The notes under the pieces: model-generated
Databases searched by the model: none
What the model saw: the letters and a program-made list of their open reading frames with translations, nothing else
Told to the model about the DNA's origin: nothing
Source: Microvelia longipes
Lineage: Eukaryota > Arthropoda > Insecta > Hemiptera > Veliidae
Reading direction: 5' to 3'
Length of the DNA stretch: 64,000 nt
Assembly (NCBI GenBank): GCA_018340805.1
Contig: JACMZG010001911.1
Coordinates: 54,359,132 to 54,423,131, forward strand
Position numbers and translations under genes: made by a program
In this document: positions 1 to 10,749 of the stretch, piece by piece
Layout of the letters: every line of letters starts with the position of its first letter
Position numbering within the stretch: the stretch's first letter is position 1

Positions 1-690
1 CCTGGAGTTTCACTAAGTCGTCGTCCAGAAGAGTGGCTGATCCAATATACTAAACCTCAATCTAGCGTATGCTTCGCACGATCCCAAAAAGTGATCTGTC
101 GTCTCCTCCCCAACTTCACACTTGGGACACGTTGGCTCTGCTTTTATTTTCATGGTATGCAAATGTCTCTGAAGCCAGCAGTGACCTGTCAAGATACCTA
201 CCAGGTATCTTAAGCTCTTCCTCCCCAAAGAGAGAGCCCATTCACTCATGGCTTTGTTGGCTTTCTTCAACATTTTCCTAGCTTGTCTACAAGTAGCTTT
301 GGTTTGAAGAGCATCCCTGGTTTTCACCATCGCCCAGTCATCTAAAAGGAAATTGACTTTGCTTCTGGTAAGTCCTATAGCTGGTTCTGGTCCTTTAAAG
401 GTTCAGAGGAGCCTTCCCTGGCTAGTTCATCAGCGGTCTCATTCCCCTCTACTCCAGAATGACCAGGGACCCAAACCAGTGTAACTTTATTTTTTCTCCC
501 AAGTAACTCTAGCTGTTGTTGACATTCTCCTGCCAGTGCACTGGAGACACTGGGTGAGTCTATTGCCTTGATTGCAGCCTGACTATCTGAGCATATAAAG
601 ATGCTTTTATCTTGAATACCCCTTTCTAGCAAAAGTTCCGAAGTTTTTAAAATAGCAAAGACCTCGGATTGATACAAACGTTGCTATATT
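1..690 (-). pseudogene. LINE ORF2: RNase H and C-terminal region
   Basis: Minus-strand frames encode a type I RNase H. Visible are the SDSQAA motif with a catalytic Asp, and WVPGHSGVEGNETADELA, which holds the late His and Asp of the fold. Downstream is LTGHCWLQRHLHTM followed by a C-x2-C...H...C cluster (CPKC, then DHFLGSC), typical of the tail after RNase H in insect LINEs. The region is split over two frames near 340-380, so it is broken. It removes RNA from the hybrid during target-primed reverse transcription. Confidence 0.85.
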
Positions 691-1132
691 TCCTAGTGGG
701 TAATATCTTTTCTCTTCTAACTCCTTGATATACAGTCCAGCTCCAGCGAACCCGTAGTTTCCATCCTCGAGCCGTCAGTAAAGCAGATGAGAGATCCCTC
801 TGGAAGGAGTGCTCTCCACACTTCCACTCGTCTCTTGAAGGAATCCTAGAGGTAAAGATCGCTTAAGCTTAAGAGTATTTTGGTGGCTTGGGAATCCCTG
901 CTTTTAGGATAGGAATTTCTCTTTCAATTATTTTTTGAAATTTTTGCATGCCCATAGTCCCTGCCTTCATCTTTCCACTGACTGTTAGATTCCAGTCTCA
1001 GACAGGTAGCCATGGCTATTCTCTTGATCCAGACATGTAAGGGGGGTAGCCCAAGAATAACGTCCAGGGCAGCTGAAGGAGTAGATTTCATACAGCCCAC
1101 AATGCCCAATGATATCAATCTTTGGACTTTTC

Positions 1133-2420
1133 CTAATTTTTCTTTATGTACTGTTTCTCTACAGAGGGCCACCAGGCAATTGCTCCGAATTGGATCTTTG
1201 GCCGACAATAGCTGTGTAGATCCATCTCATCAATTTTGGCGAAAAGCCCCCACGTCTTACTTACTATTCTCCTTAATTGCCACATTATTGAGGTTGCTTT
1301 ATGGACTATTTTTTCTACATGTATTTTCCAACTTAATTTAGGATCCAAAGTCACTCCCACATATTTGACTTCACTCCTCAAGGCTAAATGTTTCCCAAAG
1401 AGTTTAGGATACCTTACTTCTTTTAAGTCTCTTTTGTTAGTGAATAGCATGAGGTCCGTCTTATCTGGGTTGATTGAGAGGCCGACCTCACTACACACTT
1501 TCTAATACTTTACAAGCATACTGCATGCGTTCACATACTGTTGACAGAAACTTCCCTGTGATCAGTAATAAGCCCATCGTCAGCATATGCTTGGGCATAC
1601 AGATTATTCTTCATTTAGTCTCACCAATAAACTATCCATAACAAGGCACCACAGATGAGGAGACAGGCAGCTGCCTTGAGGGCAGCCTCTACTCACTACA
1701 TCCTCAAGTTGGATTTCTCCAATGCCTGTAGTTATATAACTCTATTGTTAGCATGTCACTGACCCAACGTATTATTTGAGGGGCGTATTCTTTTCTAGAA
1801 GAAACTTTTCAATTACCTTTGCACTAACTTTATCAAAGGCTCCTCTACGTCAAAAAAGAGTGCCATTGCAAAAAGTTTGTGGTTTTGGGCTTTTCTATTC
1901 TCCTAACAAGGGCATGTAATGCTGTCTCTACTGATTTTGCTTTTCTATACGCATGCTGATTCTCATGGAAAGGATAGTCTTTAAACATAGTTTCCATAAG
2001 GAATTTATCCACCAATCTCTCAAGAATCTTAAGCATGAATGAAGATAAACTTATAGTCTGAAAGATTTAGCTGAAGTATAGTCATTCTTTCCTGGTTTAG
2101 GAATATAAACAACTCGAGACTTCTTCAACTTTGGTATGTATCCCATTGCGATGCTGGCGCATTAAATGTTCTTGAGTCTAGCGAGAATAATGTCCCCTGC
2201 CTCAAGCAGCATTACAGGGTACACACCATCAGGCCCTGGGGCTTTATAAGGACTAATTGACTTAGAGACCACCTTATGGACTCCTCCGAGACGATCTGGT
2301 GGCCAGAGCCATTCCTTCGTTCTCAGGGTAAAGACATCTGGTTCTAGGCTCCGGTCCCCCGGATCACCGCCAGACGAGCACCCAAAGTGGGTCCTATTCA
2401 AGCATCTTAGGGTACTTTCA
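1133..2420 (-). pseudogene. LINE ORF2: reverse transcriptase domain, frameshifted
   Basis: All main RT landmarks are present but in different frames. YKAPGPDGVYPVMLL lies near 2210-2260. An FFDVEEPFDKV stretch near 1830-1860 carries the motif A Asp. GCPQG lies near 1670-1690, and YADD, the catalytic Asp pair, is at 1576-1587. A long C-terminal part with GLSINPDKTDLMLF follows at 1133-1498. At least three frame changes separate these blocks, so no full-length enzyme can be made from this copy as written. Confidence 0.88.
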
Positions 2421-3069
2421 CAAGAATCGGTCCAAGTTCCATCTTCTTGTTTTAGGATTCCCAGCTTTCATTAAATTCATCTTTAACTATCTTACTTAGC
2501 CTAGAGGCTTCTGGTACACTTTGTTTGTCACTACAGAATTCCCTCCAGGTCGCTCTTTGCTAGCTTGTTTAGTTTTATTGTATGCTTTTTGAATGCTTCT
2601 GAATTGGTCCCAGAGAGCATTGTCATTCTTTTGCTAAAGCTCTATTAAACGCTTTCCTCATATCCCTCCTTAGCCCTTCGATCTCCCGGTTCCACCATCT
2701 TACCCTCTTTTCAGAGGGCGGTTGAGGAAGACAGGCGTTTTCGTAAGCTTTTAGAAGTTCAGAGGATAGAGCTTCTGCTTCCGCATCCAGTTCAGATGCT
2801 GTCTTTATATTATTGTTCCCTCTTCTGCACTCGTGATCAAGGATTCTCTGTACCTTGACCAGTCTGCAAATCTAGGGTTTCGTTTTGATTCTGTATCTTT
2901 CACATGAAATGAAACATTAAAGTTAATCATCGATGATCAGATGTAACTATGTCATTTGTGACTTTCCATCTGAAATAAACTGTAAACATTCAAGGGAGGC
3001 TAAAGTTATATCAAGAATTTCTTGTCTACATTTGTTTACAAATGTAGGCCTCTACCTTTATTGACAATT

Positions 3070-3575
3070 TCAAGATTCGTGTTTCAGTAAATAACCAAGT
3101 AGGCTCTCACCCCGATCATTAGTATCTGAGCTTCCCCAAACCTGGTTATGGCTGTTTGAATCACATCCTAAAATTAATGGTAACTTTTTCTCCCTGGCAT
3201 ACTCTGTGATAGCAGTAAATTCCTCCGATGGTGGGGGAGTATCACTGTCATATGGCAGGTAGACAGAGCTGAATATTACCTTTATTTTGTCCATTTTCGT
3301 CCGGAATTTCCAAGAGCACACTAACCGCATCCCTCGACCCAAGATGTCGCAGGTGCATCACCTTCAAAATCGGGGACGTCCAGATGCATGCCCTTGGATT
3401 TCTCCTTTTGGGTGATTGGCATAGATGGACCCTCCTTTTCCAGCCAATCCTCTTATTCTTCCCCTGAAAGCATAAGGTTCTTGAATCAAAACAACCATTC
3501 TCCTCACTGACAAAAGCTTCAATAAATCAGAATTGGCACTTTGCAGTGATGGAGATTGATTTGTCTTACCTGCAA
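3070..3575 (-). pseudogene. LINE ORF2: APE-type endonuclease domain
   Basis: The minus strand begins with a VRQINLHHCKV-type start near 3570. It continues with VVLIQEPYAFRGRIRGL near 3445-3510, in which the Glu of QEP is a conserved metal ligand of apurinic-like endonucleases. In another frame it reaches VIFSSVYLPYDSD and GCDSNSHNQVWGSSDTNDRG at 3070-3342, the N-Q/H-x-W-G segment of insect LINE endonucleases. At least one frameshift near 3350-3420 separates the halves. This domain nicks the target DNA. Confidence 0.85.
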
Positions 3576-4295
3576 GTGACTTTCTGTGGAGGTGGATGTG
3601 CTTTTCCTGCAGGGGACTCCATCAGCCTTAAGACTGACCCTCCTCACCGGGTTTGGGCCCGGAGTAAAGCGGGATGAAACAAAAGCCTCTATGGTCGTTG
3701 CCTCAAACGCAATGCAAGAGCCCTCCTCGGCGATGGCACGGGCAATCTCTGGCTTTACAAGAAAAACAAGCTGCCAGCTCCCTTTACCTTCCTTGCTTGA
3801 TACATGTTTCCAGGTTTCAGCCTGGAAGTCATTCTGGCATCTTATACGTCTAATTACCCGAGGAAGATCGAGAGATTTGACTCTAACCGTAAAACAGATT
3901 TTTACAGGCCATGGTGCATCCTTGTAAGGAACTACACCATAGCCCGGCTGTCTCGGTTTCCAGTTAAGCGTCCAATCCCTGGTCGTCTCATCTACACAGG
4001 TGATCAGAAACCAACCCTCTTCGATCAGACCCGTCTTGTAGAACCTCAGTCTAAGGCCCGTCGGATTCCTTGAGAATCCTCAGTAGCCCCGACGAGGGAC
4101 TCAATAAGGTCTTCCCTCAGAGCCTCGGCGTCTTCCTCTGTGAGTGAGCCTTCCTCAGGTATGACTACGAGTTGCAGATTCCTCCTTGAAGCGGCCTCAG
4201 CATAGGATCCACCCTTTCCAGAACCGTTCGGCGCTGGAGCGTTACCGTCTCCTGCGCCTCCTGGTCCCGGGCAAGGCTTCTTCTTTGCTCTTGCT

Positions 4296-5033
4296 TCACC
4301 AGGGAGTTCTCCGACTTCTTTCTCTTACTAGGAGCTGAACCGGTATTACCCTCGCCAGCCCTCCCTTTCGGGCGGCTGGCGTTTGAGTAGTACCGGTCTC
4401 TCCTGTCGCAGATCTAGGAGCCTTTGGAAGCCCTTCCCTGGCAACAGCAATCTCCGCTTTGCTCATAGGTCTATCACTAGCATGACTCTTTCTTCTCTTC
4501 ATATTTAAGCTGTTATGAGAAGTAGGATCATTTTCCTTGGACAAATTGAAGTTGGTACCTTTCTGGGAAGCCCGCTGGCCAGCCTGACGCACTCCTGATC
4601 CTCCCGACTGAGAAGTATCTTTCCCAGTCTTATGGGAGACAGAAGGAACAGGCTTTTCTGCGGGCACTCCTTCAGATGCCACACTTTCATTGCTTTCTTC
4701 TTCAACTGTATCCAAGTACTCATGTTTCTCAAGCAACTTTTTAGCTTCTCTTTTTCTTGCTTTCCTACGGGATTCTCTACGCCTCTTAGCTAACCGTGAG
4801 TGCTCTCTAGACAGTTCACTGACATCCGATGTGCTCTGGGTATCGCCACCAGCGAGGAGCTCATCCTCCTCCAACAGCGACACATCCAAACCAGTCTCTT
4901 CAGTCAGATCCCTTTCAGAGCCTCGTGTAGTAGAGGATTGGCTGTTTGATGGATCAGGAGAGAGCAGTGCCAGCGTTTCCATCTGATTAGCAATGCCAGT
5001 CTCTGGTGCGCCAACTGCCTTGCCTGGTTCCAT
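4296..5033 (-). CDS. LINE ORF1 protein (N-terminal, 245 aa open frame)
   Basis: A 245-residue open frame precedes the endonuclease in the same orientation. It is hydrophilic, rich in Ser, Glu and Arg, and has a strongly basic stretch (RRRESRRKARKREAKK) near residues 85-105, suitable for RNA binding. No CCHC knuckle is seen in this frame, and the usual C-terminal part of such proteins would lie in 3590-4290, where frames are broken. The role as a retroelement nucleocapsid-type protein is inferred from position and composition. Confidence 0.7.
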   Translation of the reverse strand: MEPGKAVGAPETGIANQMETLALLSPDPSNSQSSTTRGSERDLTEETGLDVSLLEEDELLAGGDTQSTSDVSELSREHSRLAKRRRESRRKARKREAKKLLEKHEYLDTVEEESNESVASEGVPAEKPVPSVSHKTGKDTSQSGGSGVRQAGQRASQKGTNFNLSKENDPTSHNSLNMKRRKSHASDRPMSKAEIAVAREGLPKAPRSATGETGTTQTPAARKGGLARVIPVQLLVRERSRRTPW

Positions 5034-5880
5034 AATTGTCTTTTTTAAAACACTTACACTTTCACAAAAGTCTAAACTGTTTTCTTCACAGGTGGAATCT
5101 GGAGATGATTCCGTCTCTTTTATTTGACACTGACAAACCTATAAAATTTTATTTGTCTTTTCCATTGTTTTTTTTGCATACTTCGTATGCATAAGAGGTG
5201 AGTTTTTGTATTGTTTATTGTTAAAAGTACTGTGTTACGGTAATCTCTCTCGTGTTGACATGGTGGCATTGATCAGCGAGGGCTAGGTTCCAGTGGAGAA
5301 GTCTGGAGGCAGGGACGCAGCCTCCCACGCACCGTTCACCTCTCCAACCCAGGTGCCATATCCTAAGGATCCTGGAAGTAAAGGGTACGAGAGATCCCTC
5401 AAGCCGTAGCCTGAGTTAACCTGAGGTGCTGACCAGTCCAACCTGGCCCGGAGTCAGCCCCCCTAGTTGGCAAGACCAGGGGCGGGACACCACACAGCCT
5501 CAAGCAGCCCAGGAGTGTCAAGACCTGCAGCCGTATGCCTGTATCCAGATCGGCGCCACCGGCCCCTCAATCTAACTAGTGCCACCCTAGTCCACAGTCT
5601 GAGAGAAGTGACCAATGTTGGGTTTATGTTTGTGTCTGTGGGGTGTGGTATTTGAGCTCGGGGTCTACTGGGTCGCTATCCCTTTAGCCGCACACCTCGG
5701 CTTCCCCTCAGGAGCCAATGATTGGCAAGCCAGCCATTGGGGATTAATATCGATATCCAATCTAGATCCGCCGTGTTCAGCGAGACAGGGCTACCTCGTG
5801 AAGGGTGTGATTCTTCATCACGCACGTGCGTCCTGGAATAGCGTCATCAGAGTTTCCTCAGCTATTCCCTGAGTTCCAGT
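5034..5880 (-). other. Probable 5' leader of the LINE, GC-rich
   Basis: This stretch precedes ORF1 on the minus strand and is clearly more GC-rich than its surroundings (for example 5270-5600). Short open frames exist on the plus strand but have no recognisable domain. The element's 5' boundary is not marked by a visible duplication; about 5880 is an estimate from the change in composition. 5880-6070 shows nothing recognisable. Confidence 0.45.
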
Positions 5881-6069
5881 TCCTCTGACATTGTAGGACC
5901 AGCCTCTCACAATAAAAAAGACGCAGACATGTTACATCAGACAAGACAAAGACAGGTTCAAAGAGACGAGGACTAAGGACAGTAACACTTATAAAAGGAA
6001 CACTTAGGTCACATTAGCACACGAGAGGTAAGTAAAGCAATGGTAGACAAATCAAGAACCCTTTTAGCC

Positions 6070-6440
6070 CCACGTATCCGTGCTTAGCAAATCATTTCTT
6101 GCTTAATGTTCCAGTTTACTCATTTCTTCTGAATTTTTAAAAGGAAATGCACAAAGCCCTTTAAAGAAAAACACCAACTAAACATGTAACTAGAGCAAAT
6201 AATGGTGTGCACTGCCAATTTTAGAGGCTTTGTTTTGTATAACCAACAGGATAATTACGAGCATTTCTTTTGAAAAGTAAATAAAAAATGAGTTACCTGT
6301 AGTGCTTGGTAAATGAGTAACTGCTTAAGTAAGCATAAAGTGGAATATTAAAAAAGAAATAAATTATTATTATTATTGTTAAGCACGGAAACACACATTT
6401 CAAAGGAAATTTGCCGAATGTACGGACCACAATTTTATGA
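6070..6440. repeat. Interspersed repeat, family A, head-to-head pair
   Basis: 6070-6165 (+) and 6440-6180 (-) match the family seen best at 26157-26420. Shared landmarks are GTGGTCCG, AATTTCCTTT, the 'cgtgtttccgtgct' block, 'agcagttactca', and 'gttggtt.tacaaaa...cctctaaaatt'. The two arms face each other, giving a foldback arrangement. Ends are fuzzy. Confidence 0.65.
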
Positions 6441-6499
6441 TATTTAAAAAAAAAAAAAAAAAAAAACTATAGATGTATCCTAAGGTATCCATTTATCGG

Positions 6500-6836
6500 T
6501 CCCCTGCACAAGGCAAATCTATCAACAATTGCTCGATGCAGGTAGAGCAAAAGTTAAAATGACCGCAGGGGAGAGCGGCATGTGTCCTCTCATTTAGCAA
6601 ACAAACACTGCAGGCCCCCACTTCCTGCAGTGCTTGCTCTTCTTCAGGGTTTTCTTGCAGTATATGGTTATCATCAGGGGGGGGGGCACTTCTGGCTCTT
6701 CATGTACCTCGGGTAATTGCTGAAGGGGTCCATTCACATCCATGTACTCCCTCGCAACCCCCTCAGTCCTCGCTCTTCGGAAAAATGACATCAACTGTTC
6801 TTTGTAATTTACTTGTGGGTTGTCTATAAATTGCTC
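6500..6836 (-). pseudogene. RING-finger protein C-terminal exon, copy 1 (frameshifted)
   Basis: The minus strand has a TTATCACAG acceptor at 6837-6845, then an open frame from 6836. It encodes EQFIDNPQVNYKEQLMSFFRR, an acidic proline stretch, and after a shift at a C/G homopolymer (6677-6686) a C3HC4 RING core. The core reads CSVC, 11 residues, CGH, three residues, CSTC. A one-base deletion near 6522 relative to copy 2 destroys the last Cys pair. RING domains recruit E2 enzymes for ubiquitin transfer. Whether this is a host gene fragment or a protein carried by a transposon is not settled by the sequence. Confidence 0.65.
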
Positions 6837-7009
6837 CTGTGATAAAATATTATGAGAAAATTATAGATAAAAAAAATCACCAGTATTAAATTGATTAAAT
6901 TAGGGTTAGAGATTGATACTATATTACGAATAATGGTTCCAACCTCCAATTAGTTAAATGTTTTGAGTTCAAAAATTTACTTACTCCTTGTACAACCTTC
7001 ACCTGCTTA

Positions 7010-7265
7010 GATATACCATTTTTAGAAACATTTATTAATAATTGGTTTGGGGGTGCTGAATCTATGCCTAGTGACCTTCAAGTGACCGAAAACTAAAAAA
7101 AGGCAGTCACTACCTTAGAAACCTGCGCGGCTGATAAATAACATATTTCAAGGGGGAAGTCCTTTTCAATGTTTTTGGGCCTGTGAGTTGAATGTAAATG
7201 GTCCGGAGTTGATACAGTACTTCAAAGAAATTAAAGCCAGGGTATCTGGATTCAAATTCTTAAAT
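7010..7265. repeat. Direct repeat B, copy 1
   Basis: The sequence from 'accatttttagaaacatttatt' to 'gtatctggattcaaattct' recurs at 7790-8045 with about 90-95% identity by eye. It contains 'gtgaccttcaagtgaccgaaaa' and a 'ctgcgcggctgataaata' block. No coding potential was recognised. Confidence 0.8.
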
Positions 7266-7289
7266 CTGGAGATTTGATATCTTTTGTCA

Positions 7290-7587
7290 TTCGACCTCCT
7301 TAATCGTAATAGATCTCATAATTAATGTCAGAAAATTTTCTAGTAATCTCAAATGGGCCTTTATAGTTCGGACTTAGTTTATTTGATAGACCTCTTTTTA
7401 CTACTGGTATTTTAAGCAAAACATAATGACCTACTTTGTATTGTACTGTTTTATGTGTAGTATCGTACCTTTGCTTCTGCGAATTTTGAACCTTATTGAG
7501 TATGTTAGGAATTTCTTGTCTAACCTTGTCCAGGGATTTCAGTTCGTCTAGTAGGTTAGTGTCAGCGTCTTCTGGAAGAATTGCCGT
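7290..7587 (-). pseudogene. Ty3/gypsy integrase C-terminal fragment
   Basis: The 96-residue minus-strand frame has the basic, hydrophobic layout of the integrase C-terminus: QKQRYDTTHK, then YKVGHYVLLKIP, then NKLSPNYKGPFEITRKF. The last holds the GPY/F motif that closes gypsy integrases. No catalytic core is present. It sits between two copies of the RING/repeat-B segment, so it is a fragment trapped in a local duplication. Confidence 0.8.
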
Positions 7588-8045
7588 CACAATTTTATGA
7601 TATTAAAAAAAACTATAGATGTATCCTAAGGTATCCATTTATTGGTCCCCTGCACAAGGCACATCTATCTAACAATTGCTCGATGCAGGTAGAGCAAAAG
7701 TTAAAATGACCGCAGGGGAGAGCGGCATGTGTCCTCTCGTTTAGCAAACAAACACTGCAGGCCCCCACTTCCTGCAGTGTTTGTTTGCTACCATTTTTAG
7801 AAACATTTATTGATAATTTTTTTGGGGGTGCTGAATCTATGCCCAGTGACCTTCAAGTGACCGAAAACTAAAAAACGGCAGTCACTACCTGGGAAACCTG
7901 CGCGGCTGATAAATAACATATTTCAAGGGGGGAGTCCTTTTCAATGTTTTTGGGCCTGTGAGTTGAATGTAAATGTTGAATGGAAATGGTCCGAGGTTGA
8001 TACAATAATTCAAAGTAATTAATGCCAGGGTATCTGGATTCAAAT
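7588..8045. repeat. Second copy of the RING plus repeat B segment
   Basis: 7588-7785 repeats 6432-6645 (from 'cacaattttatgata' to 'cttcctgcagtg'), and 7790-8045 repeats 7010-7265. In this copy the roughly 370 bases that separate the two blocks in copy 1 are missing. The unit is therefore a direct duplication with an internal deletion, and the gypsy fragment lies between the two copies. Confidence 0.8.
7613..7785 (-). pseudogene. RING finger fragment, copy 2 with complete cysteine set
   Basis: On the minus strand the frame reads CSVC, 11 residues, CGH, three residues, CSTC, seven residues, CALC, then RGPINGYLRIHL and a stop at 7613-7615. All eight zinc ligands of a C3HC4 RING are present, and the domain ends the protein, as in many insect E3-type proteins. 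The upstream part of the exon is missing here (deleted at about 7785), so this copy cannot start on its own. It shows what the frameshifted copy 1 encodes. Confidence 0.72.
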
Positions 8046-8111
8046 TCTGCTAAGGACGATCATTTTTTATAATTTTATTCACAATATATAATTTTATTAC
8101 TACAAAATAGA

Positions 8112-8516
8112 ACTGGCACGGTGGTCTGCATGCTTTTTGTGATGTTCCAGTTCATGCTTTATAACTTGACTAGTTAATATATAATAAACTCAATTATCAA
8201 GCGCTACTAGTAACTCATTTTTCTATATTTTTGAAAGGAAATGCGCCAAAACCTTCAATAAAGCTACCTAAGCAATAAACTAGTGCTGATAATGGTGTAC
8301 ATTGCCAATTTTAGAAGCCTAGTTTTGTATAACGAATCATGCACATTGCCTTTATAAATACTGAATAGATGAGTTAAGTGTAGTACTTAATAATTCAGTA
8401 ACTGCCCAAGTTATAAAGCAGTAACCCCAACAATAGAAGAAATGGATTGTAAAGCATGGAAAAACAAATTCCCAAGGAAATTTCCACGGCATGCGGACCA
8501 CCACACCAGAATTTTT
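8112..8516. repeat. Family A foldback element
   Basis: The left end reads TGGCACGGTGGTCTGCATG. The right end read on the minus strand is TCTGGTGTGGTGGTCCGCATG. Two family A arms thus face each other over about 400 bp, making a large imperfect inverted repeat. Internal landmarks 'gaaaggaaatgcgcc' and 'cagtaactgcc' match other copies. 8046-8111 and 8517-8848 show nothing else recognisable. Confidence 0.65.
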
Positions 8517-8853
8517 AACATTAGAATTAAAAATGAATAACAATACTTACAACTGCCAGCCTGATGGTTTTTTCTAAACGACGGTATGTTCTTCTCCTTA
8601 CCCTACTAATTTGTCTAAATATTTTCAGGTGTAAAGGCCTCCTAACTTGTTTTCTCAAAGTTGTCTGTATGTGCGTGTAATTTAGGATCGCTCCCAGTGT
8701 ACCGATGCTAGATAGTAACACTTAGTTTAAAAATTAGTCTATAGGTTAAGTTGTGCTATTCATAAATAATTTTTTATGTCGTCATTTACCCGCAATAATA
8801 ACAACAGAAACTATCAAAAATCATAAACGTGGGAAAATATTGCGATTAATTTG

Positions 8854-10324
8854 TGTTGGACATGAACCCCTTTTATGTTTCATTTATGTTTTTATGTAGT
8901 TTTAAGATAAAGTCGTGATTTTTACCTGGACTTGGCACATCCAAGAATTTAGGTTTTACACAAACACACACAGACACTTTACACTTTATTTTCAGCTTTC
9001 TTCTCTTCCGCCACATCTTTAGCCATCGTTCATCACATTTCTTAGCATATTTATTCATTTGATTGATATTCTACAGGCAATCTGTTAACATCGAATCACG
9101 TTGCTTCGATATCACACAACAATAACCTCATCTAGTAACCTTCGGGAAGGTTTCGCAAACTTCCGACAGTGTTACCAACCTGTTTCACACAACTTGCTTC
9201 AAATCGCTAATCATTATCGCTGAAACCAGGTTTTCAGCATGGAACCTCATTAATTATCATCTAAATTTTGTTAATTAAATGACGTAACTCGCTATCACCA
9301 TCCGAAATATGACGAAAGAGTTCGTTATCTTTTGTAAGTGACAAAAATGCCGGCTTTGTGCATGTGATGCCAAATTTTAATTAATTTAATTTAGTTTAAG
9401 TGCTGTTTCGCTGTAACACCACTTAAGTGAACAGTTTCGCTACAACTGGGACGTTGCATTTATAAGGTTTGTGCAGTTTATGGACTGGTTATCGCATATA
9501 ATCATCGTCACTCACCATCTCACTCATCACCTTCGCTTAAGGGCGTAAATACACGCCTTTACATTTACACTAATAATAATTTACAACTATTATAAGGATT
9601 TCTACGCTTCTAGTCATAATTATTTATTTATTTATATTATTTCATTAATTTTCATGTATAATTTTAGCGCTATCAAACTTAGATTTAAAACACGTAAAAT
9701 AACGTGTTTTATGGTTGTGCATGCCACCATTTTAGGTTTTATTTTAGGTTTACCGTTCGATTTTAATGATTATTTATTATTTCAATTATTACCAAATTTA
9801 TGTACAATAATTCATCGTATGAGCTTGATTAAGTTAGAATTTGCTTTAATTAGGTATAAGCTAAATTGCACCCCTCCCCCTTTTGGGGCTTGGTTATGTT
9901 TTACGTGCTTTTAGTATATGCTTGGTTTTGTTTAATTTATATTAGTTTATACCATTTTGCATGTGCCTTGTTTAATTATTATTTGTTTGTTTTATCGTTA
10001 TTTTATATATTTTATTTATCAATCAATTTATTACTGGTCATTATCCAGCAGGGCTTCATGGTAGATGCTATCGCTTACCTCGCCATTTAGCTTATATTTA
10101 TTAACCTTTGCGTATTTTATGCTTATTTCTTTAACTTCTTTAATACAACTATTAACATTCTTGTATGCTCTATTTGCAGTAATAAATCGCTTTTGCTCAA
10201 CTTAAATTTGTGTCTGGCTACCTATTTTAGGATTAAGTTAGCCCTGAGTTTTGAGGTTGGGCGTCCTTCGTTTTGCCTCTTCAGGTTTGCCATACCAGGG
10301 TATGACGCCCCTATGGGCCTGACA
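8854..10324 (+). repeat. BEL-1 5' LTR
   Basis: Starts TGTTGGACATGAACCCC and ends GGGCCTGACA. It matches 16074-17563 and 34743-36234 along its length, apart from small indels and substitutions. Being the 5' LTR, it should carry the promoter, but no single TATA/initiator pair could be chosen with confidence in this AT-rich sequence. Short open frames inside it are not genes. Confidence 0.92.
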
Positions 10325-10345
10325 TTTGGTCCTTCGAGCCGGATT
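10325..10345 (+). other. BEL-1 primer-binding site
   Basis: Immediately after the 5' LTR the sequence TGGTCCTTCGAGCCGGAT begins (offset 2 bases). This is the usual place and form of a tRNA 3'-end complement used to prime minus-strand DNA synthesis. It resembles binding sites of other insect BEL/Pao elements. The tRNA was not determined. Confidence 0.75.
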
Positions 10346-10749
10346 ATTTTATCCTTGCAGCCAAGGGATCTTTGAACCATATTTCGATTTATTGAATCTC
10401 TCTTGATTTTCTTTTTATATATTATATAGTTTAATTTTTTTTTAGTTCACGGTAGGTGGTGTACGCTCACTGATCTTGCCTGGGACTTAGTTCGCTGTTA
10501 CTGGTGGCGGGATGAATAAACATGTGTAGCTAAATTGTCATCGCATAGACGTGTTGCTGCTTACATCTGATATTTATCTCCGCATCTTTTAACTCTTATT
10601 ACGTAGACCATCGCACATGGTTCTTATTTTCTGTTTTATATCTTTTTCTGCTATATCTTTTGTTCTCTATTGTTATATTTATAACATTTTATTTAATATT
10701 TTAATCTCCGTAACCTGTTTCTTGTCTTCTGTGCTGTTTTCGCTTTACC

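Larger units (their letters stand above)
1..5880 (-). mobile_element. RNase H-bearing non-LTR retrotransposon, degraded
   Basis: Read on the minus strand the order is 5' leader, ORF1, APE-type endonuclease, reverse transcriptase, RNase H and a C-terminal cysteine motif, which is the layout of the I/R1/LOA group of LINEs. Many frameshifts and stops interrupt ORF2. The 3' end lies outside the window, so neither a tail nor target duplications can be examined. Clade placement beyond 'RNase H-bearing LINE' needs a tree. Confidence 0.85.

Noticed and set aside
5467..5872. Two short plus-strand frames in the GC-rich stretch
   Set aside because: Opposite to the LINE, no similarity recognised; explained by the GC-rich 5' leader with few stops.
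9654..10090. Overlapping plus-strand frames with hydrophobic residues
   Set aside because: They lie inside the BEL-1 5' LTR, have no domain, and recur shifted in the other LTRs. Hydrophobic residues reflect T-rich sequence.
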